Of a stretch of 64,000 nucleotides of DNA, positions 53,184 through 62,973 are shown one piece after another. The first letter of the stretch is position 1. Each line of letters opens with the position of its first letter. Origin of the DNA: Microcystis aeruginosa FD4 (GTDB lineage: Bacteria > Cyanobacteriota > Cyanobacteriia > Cyanobacteriales > Microcystaceae). Made by a program: the position numbers and the translations under genes. A model generated the notes under the pieces. The model made no database searches and was not told the DNA's origin. It saw only the letters and a list, made by a program, of their open reading frames with translations. The stretch spans positions 124,001-188,000 of the forward strand of contig NZ_CP046973.1 in NCBI RefSeq assembly GCF_009792235.1. Reading direction: 5' to 3'.

Positions 53184-53867
53184 ATGAATTTTATCTACAA
53201 TCACCCCTCGATCGAGCATTGTTTAAAACAACAATTAATTAATATTTTTCCAGAAAACAACCATAAATTAACTTTCTATCGTTGCCTAAAAACTGATAGT
53301 ATCCTCTATCGTTCACCTCTGTTTTATTATTTTACGCCCGCTCAATGTCAAACCATATTTAACCATTTAATCACCTTTTTTCCACAAATTCAGCTTAAGG
53401 AAGGATGGCTAGAATTATTATTAGATCAGCAATTTTTGTCCTTTTGGTTACTGAAACTAAATGATTTAATCGATAAATTTTTCTCCGATCAGCTTCCTCT
53501 CCATCCCGAAGGAGAATTTTTCTTTTTATTTCAATACACCCACGCTCGCTATTCTAGTTTGTTACAACTGCTCAATCGGGAAAAAATTAGTTTAACCGAG
53601 CCAGAACTATTATCATGGCATCATCCCGCCGAAATAGCCTTAATACTGCAAATTTTAACCGTTTGTGATTGTTGGGAAGGCCAGAAACTCTATCCCCTAA
53701 CCGCAAATTTTTGCGAGGCAATGCTCAATTTTGAGCGTAACTGTCGCATTATCGGAGAATCAGCCCCAATTCAGCGATCGAGATTAATCCTGATTAGCGT
53801 CAGTCAAAAACTACTTAACCGTCTCCTTCGCCAAAAATGGCAACTGCTGCCGATGACGGAACTATAA
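53184..53867 (+). CDS. DALR anticodon-binding-like domain protein
   Basis: 227 residues. The C-terminal half resembles the DALR domain of arginyl-tRNA synthetase (FQYTHARYSSLLQLLNREK, PAEIALILQI, ANFCEAMLNFERNCRI, RLILISVSQKLLNRLL), but there is no catalytic domain. The N-terminal half is unassigned. Cyanobacteria carry standalone proteins of this type. Possibly a tRNA-binding protein. Confidence 0.7.
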   Translation: MNFIYNHPSIEHCLKQQLINIFPENNHKLTFYRCLKTDSILYRSPLFYYFTPAQCQTIFNHLITFFPQIQLKEGWLELLLDQQFLSFWLLKLNDLIDKFFSDQLPLHPEGEFFFLFQYTHARYSSLLQLLNREKISLTEPELLSWHHPAEIALILQILTVCDCWEGQKLYPLTANFCEAMLNFERNCRIIGESAPIQRSRLILISVSQKLLNRLLRQKWQLLPMTEL

Positions 53868-53996
53868 AAATATTAACTTTTGTGAATTTAGTGGACAAAA
53901 CCATCAGCTTATGATAGATTTTAATTAGTGTGAGGAGCGAACCAGAATAGAGAGCCGAGACGAAACATGGACAGTCGCCGGCTCTCTTTCTGTTGT

Positions 53997-54827
53997 TCAG
54001 GAATTATTTTTTTCTTGGCGATATTTAATAAAAGTGGGCAAATCAACCCGAAAAGAGGAATATTTCGGGGAAGGAGAGATGATAGGTGCGGGCCAATCCC
54101 TCTCTTTCTTATTTAAGGATTCTACTGGCTCAATTGTCTCTAATTCAGCTAAAAACTCATCGATGGGAGCCACTTCATCCCTTTCTTGGTTCTCTGTCTG
54201 AGACCAAGGCTCGATCGCAGCTGCCTTAGCGACAATGGCTAAATCTGGGGGAGAATTGCGATCGCTACCGCGCTGGAAATACTGGGCCAAGGCCGCTTTA
54301 TACTGGAGGGTATAGCGTTGCTGACGTTGGAGACGGGTGCGTAATTCCTGCAATTGCTGGTCATAGTTGCACAGTGTTTGGCTTTTTTCCTGATAACTTT
54401 CCTGAATTAAGGCACATTCTCGCTCTAAACGGGCTAATTGTTGGCGCGTGCGGGTCAATTCTGCGGTCAAATTGGCAATAATCATCGGTTGCCGTTGTTC
54501 TGCTTGACGATACTGTTCGATTTGCCCTAAAGCTCGCTGTAATTGTTGCTTTTCGTATTGCAGTTCCTCGTTTTGCTGCTGGATTAGGGTATCGCAACTT
54601 TGCCAGCGACGATGTTGCTCGGCTAACTGCGATCGCAATTCCGCAAAAGCTTGCTCCCGTCGCCAGATCTCCGCTTGTAATTCTTGATTTTGTTGACGTA
54701 AATGAGAGGATAGAGCTGCCCAATCTGTCTCATCTGTTGATTGACTCTCATGCTCGACAATTTCAGCAGTGATGACAGTATCCGCATGGGTGAGATGATC
54801 GAGGTACAGGTCGGAATTATCGTTCAT
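53997..54827 (-). CDS. Coiled-coil protein of unknown function
   Basis: 276 residues from ATG 54827 (a TTG three codons earlier is weaker). About residues 40-185 form a long Gln/Glu/Arg-rich coiled coil (e.g. QQNEELQYEKQQLQRALGQI). The C-terminus ends with PKYSSFRVDLPTFIKYRQEK. Similar proteins occur only in cyanobacteria as far as I recall. Confidence 0.7.
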   Translation of the reverse strand: MNDNSDLYLDHLTHADTVITAEIVEHESQSTDETDWAALSSHLRQQNQELQAEIWRREQAFAELRSQLAEQHRRWQSCDTLIQQQNEELQYEKQQLQRALGQIEQYRQAEQRQPMIIANLTAELTRTRQQLARLERECALIQESYQEKSQTLCNYDQQLQELRTRLQRQQRYTLQYKAALAQYFQRGSDRNSPPDLAIVAKAAAIEPWSQTENQERDEVAPIDEFLAELETIEPVESLNKKERDWPAPIISPSPKYSSFRVDLPTFIKYRQEKNNS

Positions 54828-55095
54828 AAAAGCCAAAGGATGAGGAAACCTAGAAGTTTAGAGACGTTAAAAGCCTTCTATCGTTCCAAAAAAAATGGGA
54901 ACCGCATTGTTAGAGACTGCCGAGCGGTTCCACTGCCGATCCTTGAGAGGAGAACACTATAAATAACTATAAGCTTATTAGGAATTTTTGTCAATACTTA
55001 TTGAGAAGTTTTTTCATTAAGTTGGGGACAGAGGAGAATCGACTAATACCAAATCCGTTTTTAATAGCATGATTAACTCCCAATCCAACTTTAAA

Positions 55096-55154
55096 AACCC
55101 ACACCCCACACCCCACACCCCACACCCCACGAAAAACTTTTTCAGCCGACCCTA
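55096..55154. repeat. MITE end fragment
   Basis: CCCACACC heptamers followed by ACTTTTTCAGCCGACCCTA. Only one end of the 217-bp family. Confidence 0.75.
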
Positions 55155-55245
55155 GATATCTATTGATACAAGAAGCATCGGTCGAGCGGGTTAGCGGCTC
55201 GATGTGCTTCAATAATCCTATAGTTTTTATTTTCCTTGTCGTATC

Positions 55246-55740
55246 ATGCCACGTCCCCCAAAGAAAACCCCTAGCACCCCTGAACCCCCCGAAGAGCCAA
55301 TTAAAGCCACTCCTCCCCTACAACCTCTACAAATTATTAAAAAGGGTTCTAGAGCCGCAGTACCCCCCAAACCTCCGGAAACCCCTCCAGAAATAATTGA
55401 GGAAAAACCAGCGGCAGAAACATTAAAATCAGTCAGTAGCGAGATAAAATCTCCTCTCCGTCCTCGTTCCGATTCGGCTCCTCTATTCCGAAAACCAATT
55501 CCCAAAGCAGAAATTCCCGTCATCGAAAAAGCGACGGGAGCCAATGGCGAAGTATTTAATCTGACTGATTCTGTCCTCATTACCGAACCTTTCGGTACTC
55601 GTATCGCCGCTATTATCGATAGTTTTTATGCCGATGATCAAGGCGAAATCTGGGCGCGACTCAAACCAGTGGAAGTTAATCCCGATTGTCGCTGGGAACA
55701 GGCCTGTATTCGCTCTCAGGGTTTGCTAAAGGCCGAGTAA
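55246..55740 (+). CDS. Pro-rich protein of unknown function
   Basis: 164 residues. The first ~85 are Pro/Glu/Lys-rich and probably disordered. The last ~70 form a compact-looking domain (NLTDSVLITEPFGTRIAAII, GEIWARLKPVEV, DCRWEQACIRSQGLL). Function unknown. Alone on its strand. Confidence 0.65.
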   Translation: MPRPPKKTPSTPEPPEEPIKATPPLQPLQIIKKGSRAAVPPKPPETPPEIIEEKPAAETLKSVSSEIKSPLRPRSDSAPLFRKPIPKAEIPVIEKATGANGEVFNLTDSVLITEPFGTRIAAIIDSFYADDQGEIWARLKPVEVNPDCRWEQACIRSQGLLKAE

Positions 55741-56081
55741 GACAGTTATCAGTTATCAGTTATCAGATTTGAGTTTTCAGTTCACTGTTTACTGGTCACT
55801 GAAAAAGCTGACGGAGTAGCGGCTTAAATCTGTAATTAATTTTGCTTAGGCACTTATTCACATAATGAGGATAACCATTGTTTTTAGACTATGAAAACCA
55901 TAGAAATTAGGCTCTCCTAGACTGGTTATAGCAAATTAGTAGTTTAAATGAGCCTAAACCCTTAAACAGCCTGGAATCCAACAAAGCCAAAAGCTTTTTT
56001 TATTAAAATTGCTTTTTTGAATTCTGGTGAGCCTTACTTGGCAAGGCTTGCGTGGATTATTTTCTGCTAATATATCATAAC

Positions 56082-56298
56082 TAGGGTCTGCTGAATAAAT
56101 CTAAAAACCTTGTTGGATAATACTTTTAGACTTTTTTCCCATCAAAAAGTGCCTTAGCTAGGGGTGATCGGGGGTAAAATTCAGGTACTTTTTCCCTGAA
56201 AATTAGGTAGTTGACCACCTGAAAATCGGTAAAACCCTACACCCCACACCCCACACCCCACACCCTGCCCCCAGGGAAAACTTTTTCAGCAGACCCTA
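56082..56298. repeat. MITE, 217-bp family, full-length copy
   Basis: TAGGGTCTGCTGAATAA to TTCAGCAGACCCTA; most perfect copy of the family. The 55741-56081 interval before it contains AGTTATC heptamers and GTAATTAATTTTGCTTAGG at 55834, which resembles an IS630 end. Confidence 0.9.
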
Positions 56299-56359
56299 AC
56301 TACTCTAGAAGAGCCAGAAATTAAGCTATTAACACAACTTAACAATATAAACATCGCAG

Positions 56360-56677
56360 GTGATGGGGAAACCTCTGTCTGAGGAGGCTTTGGCCTATAT
56401 GAAAGCGGAGGATGATGCGGGGGTAATTATTATCAATGGTGAAATTATAACGGTTGAACAGCAGGTAACGAGAACCTGGAATGCTCCAATTAATGGCTTT
56501 TGGGATGTTAGTAGTAACTGGACAGGTAATCAACTTCCTCTCGCGGGGGATGATGTAATAATTAGCTTTCCGATTAACAATATTAACACTACTTATCGAA
56601 CTGGAAATAATTCTTTAAATAGGGTTTTATCAGACGAAGCTTTTGGGATTACTGGGGGGAGCATCCCACTTTTGTAG
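56360..56677 (+). pseudogene. Fragment of a surface/adhesin-type protein
   Basis: 105 residues. TRTWNAPINGFWDVSSNWTG and QLPLAGDDVIISFP resemble repeats at the beginning of large autotransporter-type or hemagglutinin-like surface proteins. The frame ends (TGGSIPLL) where the inverted repeat of the tnpB unit begins at 56655. It is thus cut short by an insertion. Confidence 0.7.
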
Positions 56678-56721
56678 TAAGTATAAATACTTAAGCGAGC
56701 GGGAGAAGACAAATAGGAGAT

Positions 56722-56789
56722 AATGTAAACATCCTCATTATCAGTAGTTGACATCCTCACCGCCGTAAACGGACGGTGATTCCCAAACC
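56722..56789 (-). ncRNA. Possible TnpB guide (omega) RNA 3' part
   Basis: Beyond the tnpB stop the minus strand has AATCACCGTCCGTTTACGG paired with CGGTGAGGATG and a downstream AT-rich stretch. Such hairpins overlap the omega RNA scaffold in IS605-like elements. Ends are not determined. Confidence 0.45.
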
Positions 56790-57977
56790 TCACGATTTAG
56801 GTTTCTGCTTCTTTCCCTTGCGGGGTTCCGCACCTGCCTTAACAGATTTACTCTGTTCTGGTCTTATGGTCGCTCTACAGACTGACACCGCAAGTCCTGC
56901 GGCCAAAATATTTTTACTAGCGTTAATATCTCGGTCATGGTGAGTCCCACAGTCTGGACAATCCCATTCTCGAATATTTAACGGCATTTTCTCAGCAATA
57001 TACCCGCAATTACTACACCGCTTAGAACTAGGAAACCATCTATCTACTTCGATGTAATTTCTTCCATACCAACGGCATTTGTAGGCTAATTGTCGAGTTA
57101 TTTCTCCCCAACTAACATCAGATATTGCCTGAGATAATTTCGGGTTTTTGACCAGATTCTTGACGGCTAAATTCTCAACCACAATCGTTTGGTTTTCACG
57201 GACTAATTGAGTGGTTAGCTTGTGTAAATGGTCTTTTCTGCTATCGGTAATTTGGGCGTGAATTCTGGCTACTTTGATTCTCGCTTTTTCCCGATTCTTT
57301 GACCCTTTCTGTTTTCTAGAAAGGCTTTTTTGTGCTTTTCGCAGTCTCTGATAATGCTTTTTAAAATGCTTAGGATTAGATACTTTGTCACCATCGCTGG
57401 TAATCACAAGGCTACTAATTCCTAAGTCAATTCCGATGGCTTTATCTGTTACTGGTAAAGGCTTAATCGTTGGGTCATCAAATCTTATTGAAATATGCCA
57501 ACGCCCAGAGGGATGCAATCTGACTGTTACTGTACTTGGTTCACAGCTTTCTGGGATTTGTCTTGACCATCGAATAGGTAAAGGTTCTGTGCATTTAGCT
57601 AAATAAATTTGTTTGTCTTTAAATTTAAAAGCTGACTTAGTAAATTCGGCACTTCCTCCCTGATGTTTTTTCCTAAAGTTAGGATACTTAGTACGACCAG
57701 CAAAGAAATTAGTGAAAGCTGTTTGTAGGTGTCTTAACCCTTGTTGTAAAGGTACAGAGCTTACTTCGTTTAAAAACTCTAATTCTTCTTGCTTTTTCCA
57801 CTCGGTCAACATTGAAGAAGTTTGAGCGTAGCCTACTCTTTCTTGCTTTTCGTACCATGCTTGTGTTCTGAGATGGAGAGCTTTGTTGTAAACCAATCTT
57901 ACACAGCCCAAAGTGCGCCGCAATAGCGACTCTTGTTCTGGTGTGGGGTAAAATCGAAACCAATAGGCTTTTTCCAT
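56790..57977 (-). CDS. tnpB: TnpB (IS200/IS605-type RNA-guided nuclease)
   Basis: About 395 residues from ATG 57977 (MEKAYWFRFYPTPEQ). RuvC-like catalytic residues: Asp in AIGIDLGISSL, Glu in IVVENLAVKNL and Asp in HDRDINASKNI. The zinc ribbon is CSNCG...CPDCG. TnpB uses a guide RNA from the element's right end; here GAATCACCGTCCG and CGGCGGTGAGGATGTCAA (minus strand, about 56740-56785) form the typical hairpin after the stop. There is no tnpA gene, so movement would need it in trans. Confidence 0.92.
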   Translation of the reverse strand: MEKAYWFRFYPTPEQESLLRRTLGCVRLVYNKALHLRTQAWYEKQERVGYAQTSSMLTEWKKQEELEFLNEVSSVPLQQGLRHLQTAFTNFFAGRTKYPNFRKKHQGGSAEFTKSAFKFKDKQIYLAKCTEPLPIRWSRQIPESCEPSTVTVRLHPSGRWHISIRFDDPTIKPLPVTDKAIGIDLGISSLVITSDGDKVSNPKHFKKHYQRLRKAQKSLSRKQKGSKNREKARIKVARIHAQITDSRKDHLHKLTTQLVRENQTIVVENLAVKNLVKNPKLSQAISDVSWGEITRQLAYKCRWYGRNYIEVDRWFPSSKRCSNCGYIAEKMPLNIREWDCPDCGTHHDRDINASKNILAAGLAVSVCRATIRPEQSKSVKAGAEPRKGKKQKPKS

Positions 57978-58228
57978 GGGGAGCATTTTAGCATATATGG
58001 TGTAAATGCGCTAGTATTTAACGGTAAAGCCGTCGTAGAACGACGGGGTTTCAGACCCAAAATTTTCGATGAAAATATCAGGAGCGCAGTGGAAAGCGGA
58101 AAATGTCCCGCAGTATCTAAAATTACCTAAGTATTTATACTCATGGCATGAATGGGATGCTCCCGTTTCCTACTGTCTTTTCACTGATTACTGCTCACTG
58201 ATTACTGCTCACTGAAAAAGGCTGGCGG

Positions 58229-59041
58229 CTATAAAACGGGGACGGGCAAATAAACCTTTTCTACCGTAGGAGAAAACCCTAGCCATTGACGAGATAAACG
58301 GGCAAAAGTGTTAGGATCACCGCTAACTGCGAAGTTAGTAGGTAGGGGTGTTTCGGGATTTTTTAGACCTAATAATTCTAGCTCTTTTTCCGCCGCTCGC
58401 ACAACGGCAGCGGCGGGATCTACCAAGCGCACGGAACTAGGTAAAAGACGACGTAAAACCGGGGAAAGATGGCGATAATGGGTACAACCATAGACCAGAG
58501 TATCAATATTTTCTGCTAGTAAAGGCTGAAGATATTCCCTAGCCACTTGTGTGGTGTAGGGGTCAAAAATGCGGTTAGCTTCGATCAAGGGGACAAATTC
58601 AGGACAGGGAATTTGCCAAACTTGGGCAGTAGGATCGATTTCTTGAATCGCCAGTTTATAGGCATTACTTTTAGCCGTAGCGGGGGTAGAAATCACCCCA
58701 ATGCGCTTTCCTTTTTGAACGGCAGTTTTGGCACCGGGTAAAATTACCCCTAAAATTGGTAAATCTTTAAATTCGGCCTGTACTTCTTCTAAAGCCAAGG
58801 CGGAACTGGTATTACAGGCCATAATCACCATTTTCACCCGGCGCTCGCTCATCCAAGTGAGAATTTCCAGGACAAATTCGATAATTTCCCCTTTAGAACG
58901 GGTTCCGTAGGGAAGTCTAGCGGTATCAGCGAAATAGAGAATCGATTCTTGGGGCAGTTGTCGATACAACTCCCTTAAAACGGTCAGTCCACCCACACCA
59001 CTATCAAACACACCAATCGGACTAAATTGTGATTCTCTCAT
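58229..59041 (-). CDS. murI: Glutamate racemase MurI
   Basis: 270 residues. Makes D-glutamate for peptidoglycan. Catalytic Cys residues lie in VIMACNTSSA and in VYGCTHYRHL; the first motif GVFDSGVGGLTVLREL and the STPATAKSN block complete the family signature. The AMIN amidase gene is just upstream on the same strand (gap about 97 bases), a common cyanobacterial pairing. Confidence 0.95.
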   Translation of the reverse strand: MRESQFSPIGVFDSGVGGLTVLRELYRQLPQESILYFADTARLPYGTRSKGEIIEFVLEILTWMSERRVKMVIMACNTSSALALEEVQAEFKDLPILGVILPGAKTAVQKGKRIGVISTPATAKSNAYKLAIQEIDPTAQVWQIPCPEFVPLIEANRIFDPYTTQVAREYLQPLLAENIDTLVYGCTHYRHLSPVLRRLLPSSVRLVDPAAAVVRAAEKELELLGLKNPETPLPTNFAVSGDPNTFARLSRQWLGFSPTVEKVYLPVPVL

Positions 59042-59138
59042 AGATATCGAGGAAAACGCTGATCTAAAGTAGCTTTATTTGATGATATTAAAACACGGAT
59101 TTTTTGATTGGTAAACGAATGCTCCAATCATTTAATCA

Positions 59139-61052
59139 TTAACGGAGATTTCGTTGAATATATTCAATAATCCCCCTTGCGATCGCCGATGCCATTTGTC
59201 TTTGAAAGTTGGCATTGGCTAATTTAGCAGCATCCTCAGCGCCGGTAACGAAACCCACTTCCACGAGGGTGGAGGGCATTTTCGAGGTTCTCAGCACATA
59301 GAAACGCGCCCGACGCACCCCCCGATCGCGCATATCGACACTGCGGACAATATTGCGATGGATGGTATCCGACAAACGGCGATCGCCGAAGTAATAAACT
59401 TCCAATCCGTTGACATCCGGTCGTGCTTTCCCCATGGAGTTAGCGTGGATACTGACAAACAGGTCGGCATCGATCTGGTTAGCCAGATCCGTGCGACCTT
59501 GCAGGGTGACAAAAAAGTCGCTATCTCTAGTTAGACGCACATCGATGCCCTGTTGTTGCAGGATGCGGGTAACTTCTAGGGAAATGGGCAGAATTACGTT
59601 TTTTTCCTGAAGGCCACCAATTCCGATCGCTCCCGGATCCTTACCACCGTGGCCTGGATCTATGACCACTAGAAAGCGGCTATTGCCTTGTCGGGGGGGA
59701 TTAGGAGTGGGGTTAGAGGGGCGCGGAGGTGGGTTAAATTGCCCCGTATTCGGGGGTAAGGGAACAGGGATAGTAGTGGAGTCAGGAACCTGAGAAACGG
59801 GGCTAGAAACGGGGCTAGAATTGGGGGAGGAAAGCAATTCTAGGGCTAGGGTTTGACTGTCCGATTGATTGAGTTGACCTAGTTGAAATCCTGCCGCGGT
59901 CTGTACCAAAATCAGCACCCTATTGGCGCTTTCCTGACGTACCCGCAATTGATAGATAGGACTATTGCGACCGAAGCGCGGACCACGAAAAGACTCGGCT
60001 AACTTAGCATTTTCGATGCGTAGTTCATAGACACCATCCCGGTTAACAGTGCCGTTAGCTTTCAGGGGTAAATCCGCGCGAATTAAGAGGCGATCGTTAT
60101 TGCCCGTCAGATCGATCGAGGAGATCGTAGCCAAACGATTATTGTTAGAAGCGGAATTACTGGGAGTTTTCGGGGGGGGATTGTTGGGGCGAGGATTGGG
60201 ATTCGTGGCCCTAGTGGGGGGGGGAGAGGAGATATTATCCACAGAACCCAGACCACCCCTAGGCAGTAAAACCAAGCCACCAAAACGACTATAGAGAGCT
60301 TGCCAATCGGGACTATCTTTATTAACGCTTAGGGAAATCTTGGCCCGTTGATTGGCCGTCTGACTGAATTGAATATCGCCGACCCCATAGCGATTGACGG
60401 GGATAGTTTGACCGGTGAGACTACCGGGTAAAGTGGCCCCGGGTAATTCAAATTCGATTTTTTTGCCGTCGCGGCTGCGTTGACTGCGGATCGATCGCTC
60501 ATCACCATTTTGCTCTAAACGGACAAAAAGACCATTGCGAGTTACCTGAAAATCATCGTTGTTGTCCGTCTGGCTAACTGGAGGTGGGGGAGTGGGACGG
60601 GTGGAACCTTGGTTGGGGGTAGGTGTGGGAGCGGGGGTGACGGGGGGTTCTGTTTGCTCACTAATCGGTTGGGGTTCTGGCAGTTCCACTGTCCATTGGG
60701 TGGGCGAAATTCCGCGAATTTTTACCTGTTGAGGATCGACGGTGTAGCCGGGGGCCAATTCAATCACTAAACGGGTAGTTTCCGCATCAAATTGACCGAT
60801 ACGGACACTTCTGACGATATTGCCAATGGGCCGGTTGATATTGGGTTGCCCTAATTTGATCCCGGGCAGATCGATCACGATCCTGGTGGGGTTAGTGATC
60901 ATTTGCGCTCGCGGTTGCACTCGATTGTCGGTGGTGAACACCAGACGATTCTCATTGGTGTCGAATCGCCAAAAGACGAGCTTGCCCGCCCAAGCAGGGG
61001 CCGCCACCAGCAACCAAGTTAATGCGCTTAGGAATAACCAATGAAATCTCAC
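59139..61052 (-). CDS. N-acetylmuramoyl-L-alanine amidase with AMIN domains
   Basis: 637 residues. Signal peptide (FLSALTWLLVAAPAWA), then two AMIN-like beta domains (KLVFWRFDTNENRLVFTTD; later ISSIDLTGNNDRLLIRADL) separated by Pro-rich linkers. C-terminal amidase_3 domain: VIDPGHGGKDPGAIG (Zn His), GGLQEKNVIL (Zn Glu), FVSIHANSMG (Zn His), LVEVGFVTGAED (catalytic Glu). AmiC-type enzymes cut septal peptidoglycan, which in cyanobacteria separates daughter cells. The start is a GTG at 61052. Confidence 0.94.
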   Translation of the reverse strand: MRFHWLFLSALTWLLVAAPAWAGKLVFWRFDTNENRLVFTTDNRVQPRAQMITNPTRIVIDLPGIKLGQPNINRPIGNIVRSVRIGQFDAETTRLVIELAPGYTVDPQQVKIRGISPTQWTVELPEPQPISEQTEPPVTPAPTPTPNQGSTRPTPPPPVSQTDNNDDFQVTRNGLFVRLEQNGDERSIRSQRSRDGKKIEFELPGATLPGSLTGQTIPVNRYGVGDIQFSQTANQRAKISLSVNKDSPDWQALYSRFGGLVLLPRGGLGSVDNISSPPPTRATNPNPRPNNPPPKTPSNSASNNNRLATISSIDLTGNNDRLLIRADLPLKANGTVNRDGVYELRIENAKLAESFRGPRFGRNSPIYQLRVRQESANRVLILVQTAAGFQLGQLNQSDSQTLALELLSSPNSSPVSSPVSQVPDSTTIPVPLPPNTGQFNPPPRPSNPTPNPPRQGNSRFLVVIDPGHGGKDPGAIGIGGLQEKNVILPISLEVTRILQQQGIDVRLTRDSDFFVTLQGRTDLANQIDADLFVSIHANSMGKARPDVNGLEVYYFGDRRLSDTIHRNIVRSVDMRDRGVRRARFYVLRTSKMPSTLVEVGFVTGAEDAAKLANANFQRQMASAIARGIIEYIQRNLR

Positions 61053-61432
61053 GATCGATGCTCCCGTTGCTCAGTTATCAATTACCTTTTTTCGGTAAAA
61101 ATGGACGATTTTGTCGATTTTTGGCCATCCATAGCTCCGTTAATGCTCTGAGAATGACTATCAATAAAAACAAGCTTATGGGACGTTGGCTTGGTCTGCT
61201 ATGTTTCTTATCAGTAATCAGTCATCAGTTATCAGTCATCAGTTATCAGCTTCTGAAGGTAAGAGGCAAGAGGCTACAAAAAAGAATCTGGCAATTCTCC
61301 TACCTAAAAATAAGGTTAGAAACTAAGTACATCAAAGCTTTTAGCTTAACAAATTAGGATTTAGATTCGGCCTTTGTTATCAATGAAAAGACAGTGCTGT
61401 TAGTGCCACTTAACACTGCCACTGGTAACTGC
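61053..61432. other. Gene-free region with TCAGTTATCAG heptamers
   Basis: 380 bases between two leftward genes. 61209-61246 and 61430-61452 hold AGTTATC/ACTGCTC heptamers, respectively. A short open frame at 61022-61357 overlaps the amidase start and repeats and is not called. Confidence 0.5.
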
Positions 61433-62821
61433 TCACTGCTCACTGCTCACTGATTGAGGACTGGCGGTAGGTTCTTTAAATACTAACCTTAACAGGGGCG
61501 GAGCGATAAAGGTAGTCAAGATCACCATCATAATAATGGCCGCATCGGTAGCGGGGGATAAAGCGCCACTAGCAGCCCCGACTCCAGCAAAGACTAAACC
61601 CACTTCACCCCGAGGAATCATGCCAACTCCGATCGCCAAGCGATTGAGTTTTTCCTGACTGAAAACGGCTAACCCCGTCACCACTTTACCCAAAATAGCG
61701 ACGACAATTAGGAAAGCGGCCAAGACTAATCCTTCTCGATTAGTGGGAATAGCGGGATTAAGGACACTTAAATCGGTTTTTGCCCCCACACAGACGAAAA
61801 ATATCGGTACAAATAAATCGGCGATCGGGAACACTTGTGCTGCCAATTCCGAGCGCTTTTCCGTTTCCCCTAGGACTAGGCCCGCGGCAAAGGAACCGAG
61901 AATCGCTTCTAATTGGATAACTTGGGCAATATAGGCAAGAATAAAAGCAAAAATCAGGGAAACTAAGAGCAATTGTCCCCTAGTTTTCATGCTATTAACT
62001 AATTGAACGTAAAAGGGGCTTAAAAAACGACCGATCAGGATCGCCCCGATCACAAAAGCGCTAGAACTAATAACTAGATAAATTACTTTGCTAATCTGCA
62101 CTTCTCCGGTCTTCACCAAAGAAGCAACGATAGCGAGAACTATAATACCGAGAATATCATCGAGAACCGCTGCCCCGATGATAATTTGACCTTCTTTCGC
62201 CGATAACTGCCCTATTTCTGCTAAAACCTTGGCGGTAATGCCGATACTGGTAGCGGTTAAAGCTGCCCCGGCAAAAATAGCGGGAATGGTGGCCAGATGG
62301 AAAATATAGATTAAACCCAAAGTACCCACCAAAAAGGGAACTGTTACCCCCACCACTGCGACGACGGCTGCCTGTGGACCGACGCGAATTAATTCCTGCA
62401 AGTCTGATTCTAAACCAATCTCGAAGAGGAGGATAATTACCCCCAATTCCGAGAGGACGGAAATCACCCCACTGGCAGCACTAAAAACGGCGGGAGATTG
62501 CTCTGGGGTGAGGGGTGAAGTGGATTCTAGGAAATGAATGAGAAGAGAATCCTCGAATCCCGCACCACCTTCGGGAAAAACCAGTAATTTTAGGGCAGAA
62601 ACACCGATAATCACGCCACCGACTAATTCTCCTAACACGGGAGGCAAGTTGAATCGGACGCATATTTCCCCCCCCAGTTTACAGGCGAAATAAATAACGG
62701 TCAAACTCAGCAGCACTCCGGCTAAAACTAAGGCACTATCGGCAGTTTCGGCTGTAGCTGCCGAGGCTAACAGGGGAAGATGAGGACTCCAAGCGGAAGA
62801 AAGGAAAGGCTGTAGTATCAT
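61433..62821 (-). CDS. nhaS3: Na+/H+ antiporter, CPA2 family (NhaS3-like)
   Basis: 462 residues, about 12 transmembrane segments. Key helix: GAAVLDDILGIIVLA with two consecutive Asp residues, as in NhaA/NapA antiporters. Its N-terminus and length match Synechocystis Sll0689 (NhaS3), a thylakoid antiporter. Probably contributes to Na+ and pH balance. Confidence 0.85.
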   Translation of the reverse strand: MILQPFLSSAWSPHLPLLASAATAETADSALVLAGVLLSLTVIYFACKLGGEICVRFNLPPVLGELVGGVIIGVSALKLLVFPEGGAGFEDSLLIHFLESTSPLTPEQSPAVFSAASGVISVLSELGVIILLFEIGLESDLQELIRVGPQAAVVAVVGVTVPFLVGTLGLIYIFHLATIPAIFAGAALTATSIGITAKVLAEIGQLSAKEGQIIIGAAVLDDILGIIVLAIVASLVKTGEVQISKVIYLVISSSAFVIGAILIGRFLSPFYVQLVNSMKTRGQLLLVSLIFAFILAYIAQVIQLEAILGSFAAGLVLGETEKRSELAAQVFPIADLFVPIFFVCVGAKTDLSVLNPAIPTNREGLVLAAFLIVVAILGKVVTGLAVFSQEKLNRLAIGVGMIPRGEVGLVFAGVGAASGALSPATDAAIIMMVILTTFIAPPLLRLVFKEPTASPQSVSSEQ

Positions 62822-62973
62822 CGCTCGCTCAAAATTACTCCCAATACTCTAACAAGCTTGCGGCCTATTCAGTTATTCCCGATCAAAGTTTGCCCCCTGT
62901 CCAGCTTCTACGAGGGGCCTTTCGTGGCCAGGTGAGGCTAGTTTTTTGATTCTAGGGATTTTTCCCTTTCTCC

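Larger units (their letters stand above)
56655..58165. mobile_element. tnpB-carrying unit bounded by inverted repeats
   Basis: About 1.5 kb. The left edge GGGAGCATCCCACTTTTG... with AAGTATAAATACTTA (56681-56695) and the right edge, read in reverse, GGGAGCATCCCATTCATG... with AGTATAAATACTTA (58127-58140) form a 40-base imperfect inverted repeat. Inside is one tnpB and IS200/IS605-type end hairpins. IS605 elements do not normally have such inverted ends, so the unit may be a tnpB element nested in another palindromic element. Confidence 0.6.

Noticed and set aside
61022..61357. 111-codon frame with IISHQLSVISYQL repeats
   Set aside because: Overlaps the amidase start and is mainly heptamer repeat translation.
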